This document shows, piece after piece, positions 41,736 to 49,720 of a DNA stretch of 64,000 nt. Source of the DNA: Bacillota bacterium (GTDB lineage Bacteria; Bacillota; Clostridia; Oscillospirales; Ruminococcaceae); NCBI GenBank assembly GCA_023429785.1, contig JAEZDD010000003.1, positions 186,001-250,000 of the forward strand. The letters are read 5' to 3'. The stretch's first letter is position 1. Every line of letters starts with the position of its first letter. Made by a program: the position numbers and the translations under genes. The notes under the pieces were generated by a model. The model was not told the origin of the DNA. It saw only the letters and a program-made list of their open reading frames with translations, and searched no databases.

Positions 41736-42503
41736 TTATTTTGAAGCTGCGTCAAGAAGAACAGCGAAATCCTCTGCCTTTAAAGAAGCACCGCCGATTA
41801 GTCCGCCGTCAATATTTTCTTTTGAAAGAAGTCCCTCTGCGTTCTTAGGGTTCATTGAGCCGCCGTATTGGATTGTCATTGCGTCAGCATCAGACTTTGA
41901 ATAAAGCTTAGCGACAACTCCGCGAATGTATCCGCAAACCTCCTCAGCCTGTTCATCTGTCGCAGTTTTTCCTGTTCCGATTGCCCATACCGGTTCATAA
42001 GCTATTACAACATTCTTTAGCTCCTCAGCTGATACATCCATCAATGCAATCTTTGTCTGAAGTCCGCAAATTTCTTCTGTGATGCCTTGTTCTCTTTGCT
42101 CTAAAAGCTCGCCAACGCATAGGATAACCTTTAGCCCGGCTGAAAGAGCAGCTTTTGTTCTCTTATTTACAGTTACATCAGTTTCGCCGAAATATTGTCT
42201 TCTCTCTGAGTGACCAAGAACAACGTATTCAACGCCAACCTCTTTAAGCATATCTGCTGAAATTTCACCGGTGAAAGCTCCGCTTTTCTCAAAATGGCAG
42301 TTCTGAGCCCCAACCTTAATATTTGTGCCCTTTGTAAGCTCAACAGCAGTTTCTAAATTTGTGAAAGGAACGCATATCACAACGCCGCAGCTTGCCTTTT
42401 CAGCATAAGGCTTTAGTGCCTCGATAAGAGCCTTTGCCTCAGGACGAGTTTTGTTCATCTTCCAGTTTCCAGCTATAATAGCTTGTCTTAATTCTTTTTT
42501 CAT
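41736..42503 (-). CDS. tpiA: Triosephosphate isomerase
   Basis: Interconverts dihydroxyacetone phosphate and glyceraldehyde-3-phosphate. The 255 residues show AGNWKMNKT (catalytic Lys), VLGHSERRQYFGE (catalytic His), and AYEPVWAIGTGKTA (catalytic Glu and mobile loop). IQYGGSMNPKNAEG and GLIGGASLKAEDF close the barrel. AAGGAG precedes the ATG. It lies between pgk and gpmI in a glycolytic operon. Confidence 0.98.
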   Translation of the reverse strand: MKKELRQAIIAGNWKMNKTRPEAKALIEALKPYAEKASCGVVICVPFTNLETAVELTKGTNIKVGAQNCHFEKSGAFTGEISADMLKEVGVEYVVLGHSERRQYFGETDVTVNKRTKAALSAGLKVILCVGELLEQREQGITEEICGLQTKIALMDVSAEELKNVVIAYEPVWAIGTGKTATDEQAEEVCGYIRGVVAKLYSKSDADAMTIQYGGSMNPKNAEGLLSKENIDGGLIGGASLKAEDFAVLLDAASK

Positions 42504-42531
42504 TTAAAAATCTCCTTATTATTATAAGTAA

Positions 42532-42552
42532 AGGCAGGCAAAAAGCCTGCCT
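42532..42552 (-). terminator. Hairpin between pgk and tpiA
   Basis: AGGCAGGC/GCCTGCCT with a five-base loop and only a short T tail, so probably a processing or partial-termination element. Confidence 0.55.
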
Positions 42553-42563
42553 CTTTATTTTTA

Positions 42564-43781
42564 TTAGTTTTTGTCAGCGATTACTGCGATACCAGGAAGA
42601 ACCTTGCCCTCAAGGTATTCAAGAGAAGCGCCGCCACCGGTTGAAATATGGCTCATCTTGTCAGCAAAGCCAAGCTGGATAACAGCAGCAGCAGAGTCGC
42701 CGCCACCGATTATTGTTGTTGCATCTGTGTCAGCTAAAGCCTTAGCAACAGCGATTGTTCCTTTTGCCAGAATTGGGTTTTCAAACACGCCCATAGGACC
42801 GTTCCATACAACTGTTTTTGCACTCTTAACGGCGCCGGCGAATAATTCCTGAGTTTTTTCTCCGATATCAAGTCCCATTTTATCAGCTGGAATTTTGTCA
42901 GCGTCAACAACAGAAACTTCAATCGGTGCATCTATTGGGTCAGGGAAGCTTGCTGCAATTGTTGTGTCAACAGGCAGAAGAAGATTCTTTCCAAGCTTTT
43001 GAGCCTTTTCAAGCATTTCCTTACAATAATCAACCTTTTCTAAATCAACAAGTGAAGAGCCAACCTCATAGCCCTTAGCCTTTAGGAATGTATATGCCAT
43101 ACCGCCACCGATGATAAGTGTATCGCACTTTTCAATCAGGTTTGAGATAACGTTTAGCTTGTCGGCAACCTTTGCTCCGCCAAGTATAGCAACGAAAGGA
43201 CGAACAGGGACTTCAACAGCATTCCCTAAATAGTTAATTTCCTTCTGCATCAGATAACCAACAGCGGTTTCTTTAATATAATCAGTCACGCCGGCAGTTG
43301 AAGCATGTGCTCTATGAGCTGAGCCGAACGCATCCATTACAAATACATCAGCCAGAGAAGCCAACTCCTTGCTGAATTCTGCGCCGTTCTTTGTTTCATC
43401 AGCGCCTCTGAAACGAGTATTCTGAAGAAGAACAACGTCGCCTTCATTCATAGCTGAAACAGCTGCCTTTGCATTTTCACCAACAACTGTATCGTCGTTT
43501 GCGAATACAACCTGCTTGCCTAATAATTCTGAAAGTCTAACTGCAACTGGAGCTAGAGAAAACTTCTCTTCCGGACCATTCTTTGGCTTTCCCAGATGAG
43601 AGCAAAGAACAACCTTTCCACCATCACTAATCAATTTCTTGATTGTTGGAAGTGCAGCGGTGATTCTGTTGTCGTTTGTAATAACTCCGTCCTTTAGCGG
43701 AACATTGAAATCGCAGCGAACAAGAACTCTCTTCCCTTTAACGTTAATGTCATCGATTGAAACCTTATTTAGTCCTGCCAT
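42564..43781 (-). CDS. pgk: Phosphoglycerate kinase
   Basis: Makes ATP from 1,3-bisphosphoglycerate. About 405 residues: KRVLVRCDFNVPLKDG, VVLCSHLGKPK, AFGSAHRAHAST and GGAKVADKLNVI run through the N-terminal domain. The hinge leads to the nucleotide domain, ending in TTIIGGGDSAAAV and HISTGGGASLEYLEG. I choose ATG 43781 with AAAGGATG upstream. The 5' flank holds a 14-bp inverted repeat (43812-43825/43834-43847). No gap gene adjoins it in this window. Confidence 0.98.
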   Translation of the reverse strand: MAGLNKVSIDDINVKGKRVLVRCDFNVPLKDGVITNDNRITAALPTIKKLISDGGKVVLCSHLGKPKNGPEEKFSLAPVAVRLSELLGKQVVFANDDTVVGENAKAAVSAMNEGDVVLLQNTRFRGADETKNGAEFSKELASLADVFVMDAFGSAHRAHASTAGVTDYIKETAVGYLMQKEINYLGNAVEVPVRPFVAILGGAKVADKLNVISNLIEKCDTLIIGGGMAYTFLKAKGYEVGSSLVDLEKVDYCKEMLEKAQKLGKNLLLPVDTTIAASFPDPIDAPIEVSVVDADKIPADKMGLDIGEKTQELFAGAVKSAKTVVWNGPMGVFENPILAKGTIAVAKALADTDATTIIGGGDSAAAVIQLGFADKMSHISTGGGASLEYLEGKVLPGIAVIADKN

Positions 43782-43811
43782 ATACTGACATCCTTTCATT
43801 TATAAATACAT

Positions 43812-43847
43812 AATTAATAGTTGTTAAAAAATAAACAACCATTAATT
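43812..43847 (-). repeat. AT-rich inverted repeat in the pgk leader
   Basis: AATTAATGGTTGTT/AACAACTATTAATT (one G-U) with an eight-base loop, 31 bases before the pgk start. It could be a leader hairpin that stabilises mRNA or an operator. Confidence 0.5.
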
Positions 43848-43934
43848 ATTTTATACCAATTTCTAAATATAATCAATACCTAAAAAAGATAAAAAATTCT
43901 ACAATTTTCAACTAATTTTGTATGAAATATGATA

Positions 43935-44810
43935 TTAATTATTTTTCTGAGCTTTTATCGCTATCCCAGCGACCTCAGGGCCGGCGTTATTCGCAACAGC
44001 AGCACCAATTTTTATTGTCATTGCCGGCGGATATCCAAGACGCTTTGACATTTCTTTAGTAACCTCATGCGCATGCTCATCAACGCTACCTTTTATAATA
44101 ATATATGGAGTATGAGGAATCATATTCTTGCACGCTGTATCAGCAATTTTTGGAATAATATTTTTATTACCTCTTATTTTATCAATTACATTCGATTTTC
44201 CGTCAACCATCTGAATGAGCGGGCGAAGACCTAAAAGCTCACCCATAAATGCGGCGGCGGCACTGACACGACCGGAACGCTTAACCTGTTCAAGCGAATA
44301 TGGAACAAAATATAACTCAACGCATGAAAACCAATCTTTAAGATATGAGATTATTTCATCCGATGTTGCGCCTTTTTTCGCTTTAATCGCCGCTTCAACA
44401 ACACAATATCCATATCCTGCTGTGTATGAAAGCGAATCAATGACATGAATCCTAAACTTCCCTTTTGCGTTTGGATTTTCTTCAAAAAAGGTGTCGATAG
44501 CCAATAATGCAGAGCTGTATGTACTAGACCCTGTTGAAGAAATTGTAACATTTATTATATCAGTATATCCCTCGTCAAAAATCTCCTTATAAGCTTCAAC
44601 AAAGCGAAATGCAGTAATTTGAGCTGTGGTTGGGAGTTCAGTAGCCGTCCTTAGAAATTCATAGAATTCATCGTTTGTGATAGTTTCTCTTTCGATATAG
44701 CTCTTTCCGTCCACAATAAGCGGAAAGCCAAGTATTTTTATACCTAGCTCGGATTCATGCTCAGCCGAAATATCACAAGCAGAGTCAGTCATTATTTTGA
44801 TTTTTTGCAT
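43935..44810 (-). CDS. DegV-family fatty-acid-binding protein
   Basis: DegV/FakB proteins bind a fatty acid and present it to the kinase FakA. About 291 residues: KIKIMTDSACDISAEHE near the N terminus, LPTTAQITAF, then ISSTGSSTYSSALLA, and HVIDSLSYTAGYGYCVVEA for the ligand site. VKRSGRVSAAAAFMGELLGLRPL is the family block, followed by a C-terminal domain. ATG 44810 has GGAGG upstream and follows trmL almost directly. No FakA gene is in the window. Confidence 0.93.
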   Translation of the reverse strand: MQKIKIMTDSACDISAEHESELGIKILGFPLIVDGKSYIERETITNDEFYEFLRTATELPTTAQITAFRFVEAYKEIFDEGYTDIINVTISSTGSSTYSSALLAIDTFFEENPNAKGKFRIHVIDSLSYTAGYGYCVVEAAIKAKKGATSDEIISYLKDWFSCVELYFVPYSLEQVKRSGRVSAAAAFMGELLGLRPLIQMVDGKSNVIDKIRGNKNIIPKIADTACKNMIPHTPYIIIKGSVDEHAHEVTKEMSKRLGYPPAMTIKIGAAVANNAGPEVAGIAIKAQKNN

Positions 44811-44812
44811 AA

Positions 44813-45310
44813 TTACCTCCATGTATATTTAGTCAGCGAGCCTTGCCTGTTTAAGTCAGGGAAATCCCACTGTCTTAAAATTTCATAGGCTGCTATAGCA
44901 ACAGAATTAGATAAATTCAGACTTCTTAATTCAGGACGCATAGGAATCCTCACACAATTTTTCTGATTTTCATAGAGGATTTCTTCAGGCAACCCTTTAT
45001 CCTCTCTCCCAAAAAAAATATATGAGTTGTTTGGATATTTCACTTCGCTATATACATTCTGCCCTTTTGTTGTAAAAAAATAATAGTTCCCTTTATTTTT
45101 ATCAAAGAATTCCTCAAGGTTTTCATAATAATGAACGTCAAGCTCATCCCAATAGTCAAGCCCGGCTCTTTTCAATGACTTGTCTGAAATTTCAAAGCCG
45201 AAGGGTTTAATTAAATGAAGACTTGCCCCCGTAACCGCACAGGTCCTTGAAATATTCCCTGTATTTTGTGGGATTTGTGGCTCGACAAGAACTATATTCA
45301 ATTTATACAT
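44813..45310 (-). CDS. trmL: tRNA (cytidine(34)-2'-O)-methyltransferase
   Basis: SPOUT-class enzyme that 2'-O-methylates the wobble base of tRNA-Leu. About 165 residues: NIVLVEPQIPQNTGNISRTCA opens the family, and the trefoil knot holds YIFFGREDKGLPEEI, CVRIPMRPELRSLNLSNSVAIAAYE. I choose ATG 45310 at the family's usual start; GGGAGTAAG lies before it. A consensus promoter lies so close (minus 10 at 45324-45329) that the leader may be under ten bases. It is followed immediately by degV. Confidence 0.93.
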   Translation of the reverse strand: MYKLNIVLVEPQIPQNTGNISRTCAVTGASLHLIKPFGFEISDKSLKRAGLDYWDELDVHYYENLEEFFDKNKGNYYFFTTKGQNVYSEVKYPNNSYIFFGREDKGLPEEILYENQKNCVRIPMRPELRSLNLSNSVAIAAYEILRQWDFPDLNRQGSLTKYTWR

Positions 45311-45323
45311 CACACTTACTCCC

Positions 45324-45352
45324 ATTATACCATACTAATAAAAATGTCGCAA
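45324..45352 (-). promoter_or_regulatory. Sigma-A promoter very close to trmL
   Basis: TTGCGA (45352-45347), 17-base spacer, TATAAT (45329-45324). It ends only 13 bases before the trmL ATG. Confidence 0.6.
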
Positions 45353-45424
45353 TATTTTTATTTATGTATATTATTTTATTATTCTGCTGAGTTTAAACAA
45401 CAATGGTAATGATATTATAATTAA

Positions 45425-45453
45425 AAAGCTAACTTATAGCGTCGAGATAAGTT
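45425..45453 (-). terminator. Terminator after the pyridoxal kinase gene
   Basis: AACTTAT/ATAAGTT stem with a nine-base loop and then AGCTTTTTAA on the minus strand. Confidence 0.5.
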
Positions 45454-45473
45454 GTAGAAGAAATCCAGCATTG

Positions 45474-46334
45474 TCATAAGGTCTCAAACTCCCTCAAAGT
45501 CATATTCTGAACCAGCCAGCTTAATACCGACTCAATCATTATCCCGTTTCGTGGCTCTGTCGAATAGCTATAGGTTGTTTTTATAGCCAGCTCCGCAAAG
45601 CTGGTCGCACGATTTATCGCAATAGGAAGACTATCACCTTTTAAAAGAGAGCCGACAAGCACACTTGAAAAAACATCACCTGAGCCGGGATAATTAACCG
45701 GAACATAATCGCATGAAAGCTTCCAGAACGAATTGTTATCTTTATCATAGCCGACATTGCAATTTGTCCCGTCAGCTAAAATTATGCTTGTCATTACGAC
45801 TATTCTCGGGCCTTTTTCTGAAAGGCGGACGAGCCAGCTTTTCGTCTGTTGAGTCGTCATTGGAGCAGTCGGGAATTTCTCATTTAATAGAATTGCCGCT
45901 TCAGTTAGATTCGGCGTTATAACATCAGCAATCCTGACCAGCTCAATCATTCTCTTGCAAAGCTCAAAATTACAGGTTTTATACGCTTTCCCGTGGTCGC
46001 CCATAACAGGGTCAACAACCTTTAGCGAGTCAGGGAAGCTCTGAAAAAACTCAAGACAATGGTCAATCTGACCTGTTGAAGCTAAAAAACCACTGTATAT
46101 GCAATCAAAGCTTTCCTTCAAGCGCTTGTAATGCTCTAGCGCCGGAACAGTATAATCAGTCATATCCCTTAAAACCACATCACCAAAGCCGCCTGTATGC
46201 GAGGATAGTATTGCAGTTGGAACCGGGCATACCTGAACGCCCATAACTGACAAAATTGGAATTATTACAGTTAAGGAGCATCTTCCTATCCCAGACAAGT
46301 CGTGAATTGCCGCAACTTTTTTGTTAGAATTCAT
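45474..46334 (-). CDS. pdxK: Pyridoxal/pyridoxamine kinase
   Basis: Phosphorylates B6 vitamers in PLP salvage. The 286 residues begin AAIHDLSGIGRCSLTVIIPILS, continue TAILSSHTGGFGD, CIYSGFLASTGQID, and VVDPVMGDHGKAY. ITPNLTEAAILL follows, and the kinase motif VNYPGSGDVFSSVLVG holds the catalytic Asp. This is the PfkB-like pyridoxamine-kinase group. It has a consensus promoter (46391-46419), but its purine-sugar or HMP-kinase paralogues cannot be wholly excluded. Confidence 0.9.
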   Translation of the reverse strand: MNSNKKVAAIHDLSGIGRCSLTVIIPILSVMGVQVCPVPTAILSSHTGGFGDVVLRDMTDYTVPALEHYKRLKESFDCIYSGFLASTGQIDHCLEFFQSFPDSLKVVDPVMGDHGKAYKTCNFELCKRMIELVRIADVITPNLTEAAILLNEKFPTAPMTTQQTKSWLVRLSEKGPRIVVMTSIILADGTNCNVGYDKDNNSFWKLSCDYVPVNYPGSGDVFSSVLVGSLLKGDSLPIAINRATSFAELAIKTTYSYSTEPRNGIMIESVLSWLVQNMTLREFETL

Positions 46335-46390
46335 TGAAAAGCCCCCCGTTTTTTGTCAAAATTATTTTTATACCAAAATATTCAACAATT

Positions 46391-46419
46391 ATTATAGCAT
46401 AAAAATGTTTTTTTAACAA
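46391..46419 (-). promoter_or_regulatory. Sigma-A promoter of the pyridoxal kinase gene
   Basis: TTGTTA (46419-46414), 17-base spacer, TATAAT (46396-46391), with an extended TGC before the minus 10. Confidence 0.8.
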
Positions 46420-46529
46420 TAATGTTTAATTTATTTTAATATTTATAGATTTTTATTGGAAAAAATATTTTGGCATAATTGCTTTTTTATTTCAAATAAT
46501 AGTATTAATCTTTTGAGGAGGATTTAAAT

Positions 46530-46703
46530 ATGAACGCTGGACCATTTATTAAAGGAATGTCTGTTGGGCTGACCGTCGGTGCTATAACATATGCAATGAC
46601 AAACGTAACTTCAAGACAAAAGAAACGTATGAAGAAAACCGCTAATAACGCTATGAGATCATTCTCTTCCGTTATTGAAGGCATTTCTTATATGATGCAC
46701 TAG
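46530..46703 (+). CDS. Small 57-residue protein, YtxH-like
   Basis: A short gene with a strong GAGGAGG site seven to nine bases before ATG 46530 and a bidirectional terminator directly after its stop. The 57 residues start MNAGPFIKGMSVGLTVGAI, a glycine-rich hydrophobic helix long enough for the membrane. A basic segment SRQKKRMKK follows, then an amphipathic helix NAMRSFSSVIEGISYMM. This layout resembles small YtxH-type proteins of Firmicutes. It is transcribed away from the pyridoxal kinase gene. Function unknown, but ribosome site, terminator and composition argue it is real. Confidence 0.75.
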   Translation: MNAGPFIKGMSVGLTVGAITYAMTNVTSRQKKRMKKTANNAMRSFSSVIEGISYMMH

Positions 46704-46713
46704 TCAGACAATA

Positions 46714-46742
46714 AAAAATCGGCACATAATGTGCCGATTTTT
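46714..46742. terminator. Bidirectional terminator between the small protein and the PspC gene
   Basis: AAAAATCGGCAC/GTGCCGATTTTT with a five-base loop and T runs on both strands. Confidence 0.9.
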
Positions 46743-46745
46743 CTT

Positions 46746-46943
46746 TTAAAAGGTTTTGCTTTTTGTCGGGACGATTATTGCTGCTATAATATATGCAAGC
46801 AATCCAGCCCCCGCGCTGAAGCATGATAGAACAACTGTCCCTAATCTGACAATGCTGTAATCCAAATTGAAATACTCTGCTAACCCTCCGCATACTCCTG
46901 CGAAAATTTTCCCGTCCTCAACACGATAAAGTTTTTTTGGCAT
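46746..46943 (-). CDS. PspC-domain membrane protein
   Basis: Phage-shock-protein C-type protein, a membrane sensor or partner in envelope stress. The 65 residues are almost all PspC domain: KKLYRVEDGKIFAGVCGGLAEYFNLD then SIVRLGTVVLSCFSAGAGLLAYIIAAIIVP, with the membrane helix at the end. AGGAGG precedes the ATG four bases after the DUF4097 gene. Last gene of the PadR operon. Confidence 0.93.
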   Translation of the reverse strand: MPKKLYRVEDGKIFAGVCGGLAEYFNLDYSIVRLGTVVLSCFSAGAGLLAYIIAAIIVPTKSKTF

Positions 46944-46947
46944 AAAA

Positions 46948-47754
46948 TTATCCTCCTATATAAATATTTACTGCACCGATACCATTACTTATGCTAAAAT
47001 CATTTTCCCCATTAATGTTCTTAAAATCATTTGCGCTGCGTCCATTGATTCTAACATCTCCAAGGCCATTTCTAACATCAAATTTATAATCACTTGTATT
47101 TCCCGATAGATTCATTCTCACTTCGCCGATTCCGCCTTTAATATTACACTTCCCTGCTATTTTTCCGTTATAGCTGACTTCACCGATGCCGGCATTTAAA
47201 TCAAATTCTGTAAATGTGCAATCATACAGCCTTTGTGAACCGATGCCACTTTTGAACTTCGCATATTTCGCACTTAGCTTGTTATAAATTCCTTCACCGA
47301 TACCGCAATCTATATTAATATTATCCGCATTAATATCTGAAAGCTCAAATTTCCCGGCGCCGGTTTTCACCTTAACATCTTCAAACTTAACATCTCGAGG
47401 TATATAAACCGTTAAATTCGTGTTCCCATACCATCCAAAGCCGAAATGAAATACATCCCTTTTATTTTCAACAACCAGTGTATTATTTCTCACTTCACAA
47501 TTAATCGAGTCCTTATCAATGTTATCAGCCTCAACCTTAAAGGCCTCGCCTGTCTTTATCTGCATAGTGCCATATTTAAATTCTATATCCAGATTAGTTA
47601 TCTTTTCATTATTAAATTCCTTTGTAAATGATTCTTCATCGTGAAAATTAAAACCGTCTGTCGCAATTCCCAATCCAATACCCCCAAATAATAATACAAA
47701 CCCAATAATAATGAAAATAACTGCAACTATAACGCTAGTATGTCTTTTTTTCAT
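46948..47754 (-). CDS. DUF4097-family membrane-anchored beta-repeat protein
   Basis: The 268 residues have one N-terminal membrane helix (about 8-31). A right-handed beta-helix-like DUF4097 domain follows, with short repeats such as VKTGAGKFELSDINADNINIDCGIGEG, KFKSGIGSQRLYDCTFTEFDLNAGIGEV and NIKGGIGEVRMN. The GIGE pattern recurs about every 20 residues. Such proteins occur with PspC and LiaF-like genes in cell-envelope stress operons. AAGGAG lies before the ATG. Ligand or sensing role unknown. Confidence 0.88.
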   Translation of the reverse strand: MKKRHTSVIVAVIFIIIGFVLLFGGIGLGIATDGFNFHDEESFTKEFNNEKITNLDIEFKYGTMQIKTGEAFKVEADNIDKDSINCEVRNNTLVVENKRDVFHFGFGWYGNTNLTVYIPRDVKFEDVKVKTGAGKFELSDINADNINIDCGIGEGIYNKLSAKYAKFKSGIGSQRLYDCTFTEFDLNAGIGEVSYNGKIAGKCNIKGGIGEVRMNLSGNTSDYKFDVRNGLGDVRINGRSANDFKNINGENDFSISNGIGAVNIYIGG

Positions 47755-47759
47755 ATTTT

Positions 47760-48383
47760 CTAACTCCTTCCGCTGAAAATGTTTTTAAACAATCTTCCTA
47801 TCCCTTGGAAAAGCGCTTTTATTCCAGAGAATAGAAGCCTTGTTAACGGTGCAACAACAAGTATTGTTAATCCAATGCAGATAAATCCAATCCCGAATAA
47901 TAAAATTGAAAATGCCGGATTAACAAACAGGTTTATGGCGCCAAAAACAATAGAACAAATTGTTATTGCTCCGAATGCTATCAAAAGCGCAAAGGGTATT
48001 GTCAAAAGTCCGACCAGCAATCCGAGTGCGCCGCTCACAAATCCAATCCATATTGGAAAAGTTATTATAATTATAAGAATAATAAGAGCTGTCCTCGTCG
48101 AATTGTTATTGCTTTGTGACTGTGCCGCATAAGCAGTCTGTGGTGGCGTGAATGTTGGAGCCGGGTTGCTATTAGCTGTATCCTCTGTGTCAACTCCACT
48201 TTCCTTTAAAATTGTCTGGGCCAGCTCCTTCGGGTCACCAAGGCTTGAAATCACTGCCTGCTCATTGTCAGCTCCGGCATCTTCAAAAAATTCGGCATAA
48301 TATGCTATAGCTGATTCTCTTTCTTCATAAGGAAATCTGTTAAGGTTATCCCTTAACTCATTTAGAAATTCATTCTTTTTCAT
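47760..48383 (-). CDS. HAAS/DUF1700-domain membrane protein
   Basis: The 207 residues begin with a HAAS/DUF1700 domain (KNEFLNELRDNLNRFPYEERESAIAYYAEFFEDAG, then AVISSLGDPKELAQTILKE). A low-complexity linker rich in Asn, Pro and Gln follows, then about four membrane helices. HAAS-domain proteins commonly pair with PadR regulators and link them to membrane sensing. Its ATG overlaps the padR stop by four bases (ATGA), fitting that pairing. It is followed six bases later by the DUF4097 gene. Confidence 0.9.
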   Translation of the reverse strand: MKKNEFLNELRDNLNRFPYEERESAIAYYAEFFEDAGADNEQAVISSLGDPKELAQTILKESGVDTEDTANSNPAPTFTPPQTAYAAQSQSNNNSTRTALIILIIIITFPIWIGFVSGALGLLVGLLTIPFALLIAFGAITICSIVFGAINLFVNPAFSILLFGIGFICIGLTILVVAPLTRLLFSGIKALFQGIGRLFKNIFSGRS

Positions 48384-48697
48384 ATTTGTCCTCCGTTCAA
48401 TATTATCAGGTCAATACTTTTTTTATAGCTCTTCCAGTCCTCTTGATATTCGACTAGCGCCGCGATGCCCTTAGGCGTAACTTTATAATACCTTCTGTTT
48501 CGTCCCATATATGACATATCATAAGTTTCAAGGCAACTGTCTTTTTGCAATCGTCTGAGAACCGGATATAATGTTGATTCAGAAATTTCCATTGCCGAGC
48601 GAATTTCCTGAGTTATTTTATAACCATAGGTATCTTCCTTTTTGACAATAGCCAAAACCATCGCATCTAACAAGTTCGAGCTAATAGGGAATGCCAT
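48380..48697 (-). CDS. PadR-family transcriptional regulator
   Basis: Winged-helix repressor of about 105 residues: LLDAMVLAIVKKEDTYGYKITQEI, then ISESTLYPVLRRLQKDSCLETY and RRYYKVTPKGIAALVEYQEDW are the PadR signatures. ATG 48697 is preferred, with GAGGTGAGG upstream. A perfect 19-bp palindrome lies on its own promoter (48728-48746), so autoregulation is very likely. First gene of an operon with HAAS, DUF4097 and PspC proteins. Confidence 0.94.
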   Translation of the reverse strand: MAFPISSNLLDAMVLAIVKKEDTYGYKITQEIRSAMEISESTLYPVLRRLQKDSCLETYDMSYMGRNRRYYKVTPKGIAALVEYQEDWKSYKKSIDLIILNGGQI

Positions 48698-48727
48698 AAG
48701 CCTCACCTCATCCTATATCGTTTACTA

Positions 48728-48746
48728 TATTATACGTCGTATAATA
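48728..48746. promoter_or_regulatory. Palindromic operator for the PadR regulator
   Basis: ATTATACG-T-CGTATAAT with one more pair outside (19 bases), overlapping the minus 10 and part of the spacer of the padR promoter. Confidence 0.75.
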
Positions 48747-48757
48747 ATATTTGTCAA
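48729..48757 (-). promoter_or_regulatory. Consensus sigma-A promoter of the PadR operon
   Basis: TTGACA (48757-48752), 17-base spacer, TATAAT (48734-48729). The palindrome lies within it. Confidence 0.85.
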
Positions 48758-48784
48758 TACATAATATACAAGATATAAAAAATT

Positions 48785-48814
48785 AAAAGCTCTGCCAAAA
48801 ACGGCAAAGCTTTT
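48785..48814 (-). terminator. Terminator after the AraC-family gene
   Basis: AAAAGCT-TTGCC pairs with GGCAGAGCTTTT (one mismatch), with T-rich flanks on the minus strand. Confidence 0.75.
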
Positions 48815-48817
48815 TAA

Positions 48818-49636
48818 TCATTTTTTGTATAAATTCCTGAATTCATTGGGTGAAATAAGCTCATATCGCTTGAATAATGCACAGAAATAGCTGGCATCAT
48901 TAAATCCGACTCTTTCAGCTATTTCATTAATTGAACTTTCCGTTGAAAGCAAAATTTCTTTAGCATTTTTTATCCGGATTCTAGCTATGTATTCGAATGG
49001 TCTAGTATTAAGGCACTCTTTAAAAAGTCTGCATATATATTGCGGAGAATAGCCTGATACTAGAGAAAGCTCTTCAAGAGTAATGTCCTTCGAAAATTTT
49101 TCATCGATATAAGCGAGAATCGGCTTCAGACTTAAAATCTTCGCATCCTCATTTTTGCTTGAAAACATCTTCTTATGAATACTTAATTCTATCAAAAAAG
49201 CATATAGGGTATGACTGTTTTTATATCCGCAGAAATTTGAATCAGCATAGCAATGCTTAAAAATGTTATCAAAAAAATCCTGGGCTACGCATTTTTCTTT
49301 AAGCTTAATAATGCATAAATCCGATAGATTCAATGGCTTTAACAATCGTGGTACATCACAGCCGTCAAAAATCAACCGGTTTAATACACACATTCCTTCA
49401 TTTATAAATTGATATTCCGTATTTGGAGGAGCAATTATTACATTAAAGGTGTTGATGCTATACTCCTTTTTTCCCCATTTTAATTTTGCCTCACCGTCAA
49501 CAACCATTACGAGCTGATAATACGGAAACCCTTCTTCTCTGAATGAGCTTTTAGGATGGTATCCGCATTCAACGCCAATAATGTAAATAGGAAGATCTCT
49601 TTCTTCGCCTATACTAGGATAAATACAATTGTTCAA
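48818..49636 (-). CDS. AraC-family transcriptional regulator
   Basis: The 272 residues have an N-terminal cupin-like sensor half (VVDGEAKLKWGKKEYSINTFNVIIAPPNTEYQF) and a C-terminal double helix-turn-helix. The latter reads FSKDITLEELSLVSGYSPQYICRLFKECL, then SSINEIAERVGFNDASYFCALFKRY and SPNEFRNLYK. This matches AraC regulators of sugar metabolism. No obvious target gene lies beside it, since both neighbours look unrelated, so its regulon cannot be named. Confidence 0.92.
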   Translation of the reverse strand: MNNCIYPSIGEERDLPIYIIGVECGYHPKSSFREEGFPYYQLVMVVDGEAKLKWGKKEYSINTFNVIIAPPNTEYQFINEGMCVLNRLIFDGCDVPRLLKPLNLSDLCIIKLKEKCVAQDFFDNIFKHCYADSNFCGYKNSHTLYAFLIELSIHKKMFSSKNEDAKILSLKPILAYIDEKFSKDITLEELSLVSGYSPQYICRLFKECLNTRPFEYIARIRIKNAKEILLSTESSINEIAERVGFNDASYFCALFKRYELISPNEFRNLYKK

Positions 49637-49720
49637 TTAAATCCCTCAATTAATAGTTAATAAAATGATTATACCAAATTTTTTACTATAAATACAATAT
49701 TTCTACAATAATTTCAAAAT

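Noticed and set aside
42571..42852. Long antisense frames within pgk, aroC, mreB and similar genes
   Set aside because: They are other-frame readings of well-identified genes with no ribosome sites.
46672..46893. A 73-codon minus-strand frame overlapping the PspC gene
   Set aside because: It lies in another frame of the PspC gene and runs through a bidirectional terminator; composition is unlike a protein.
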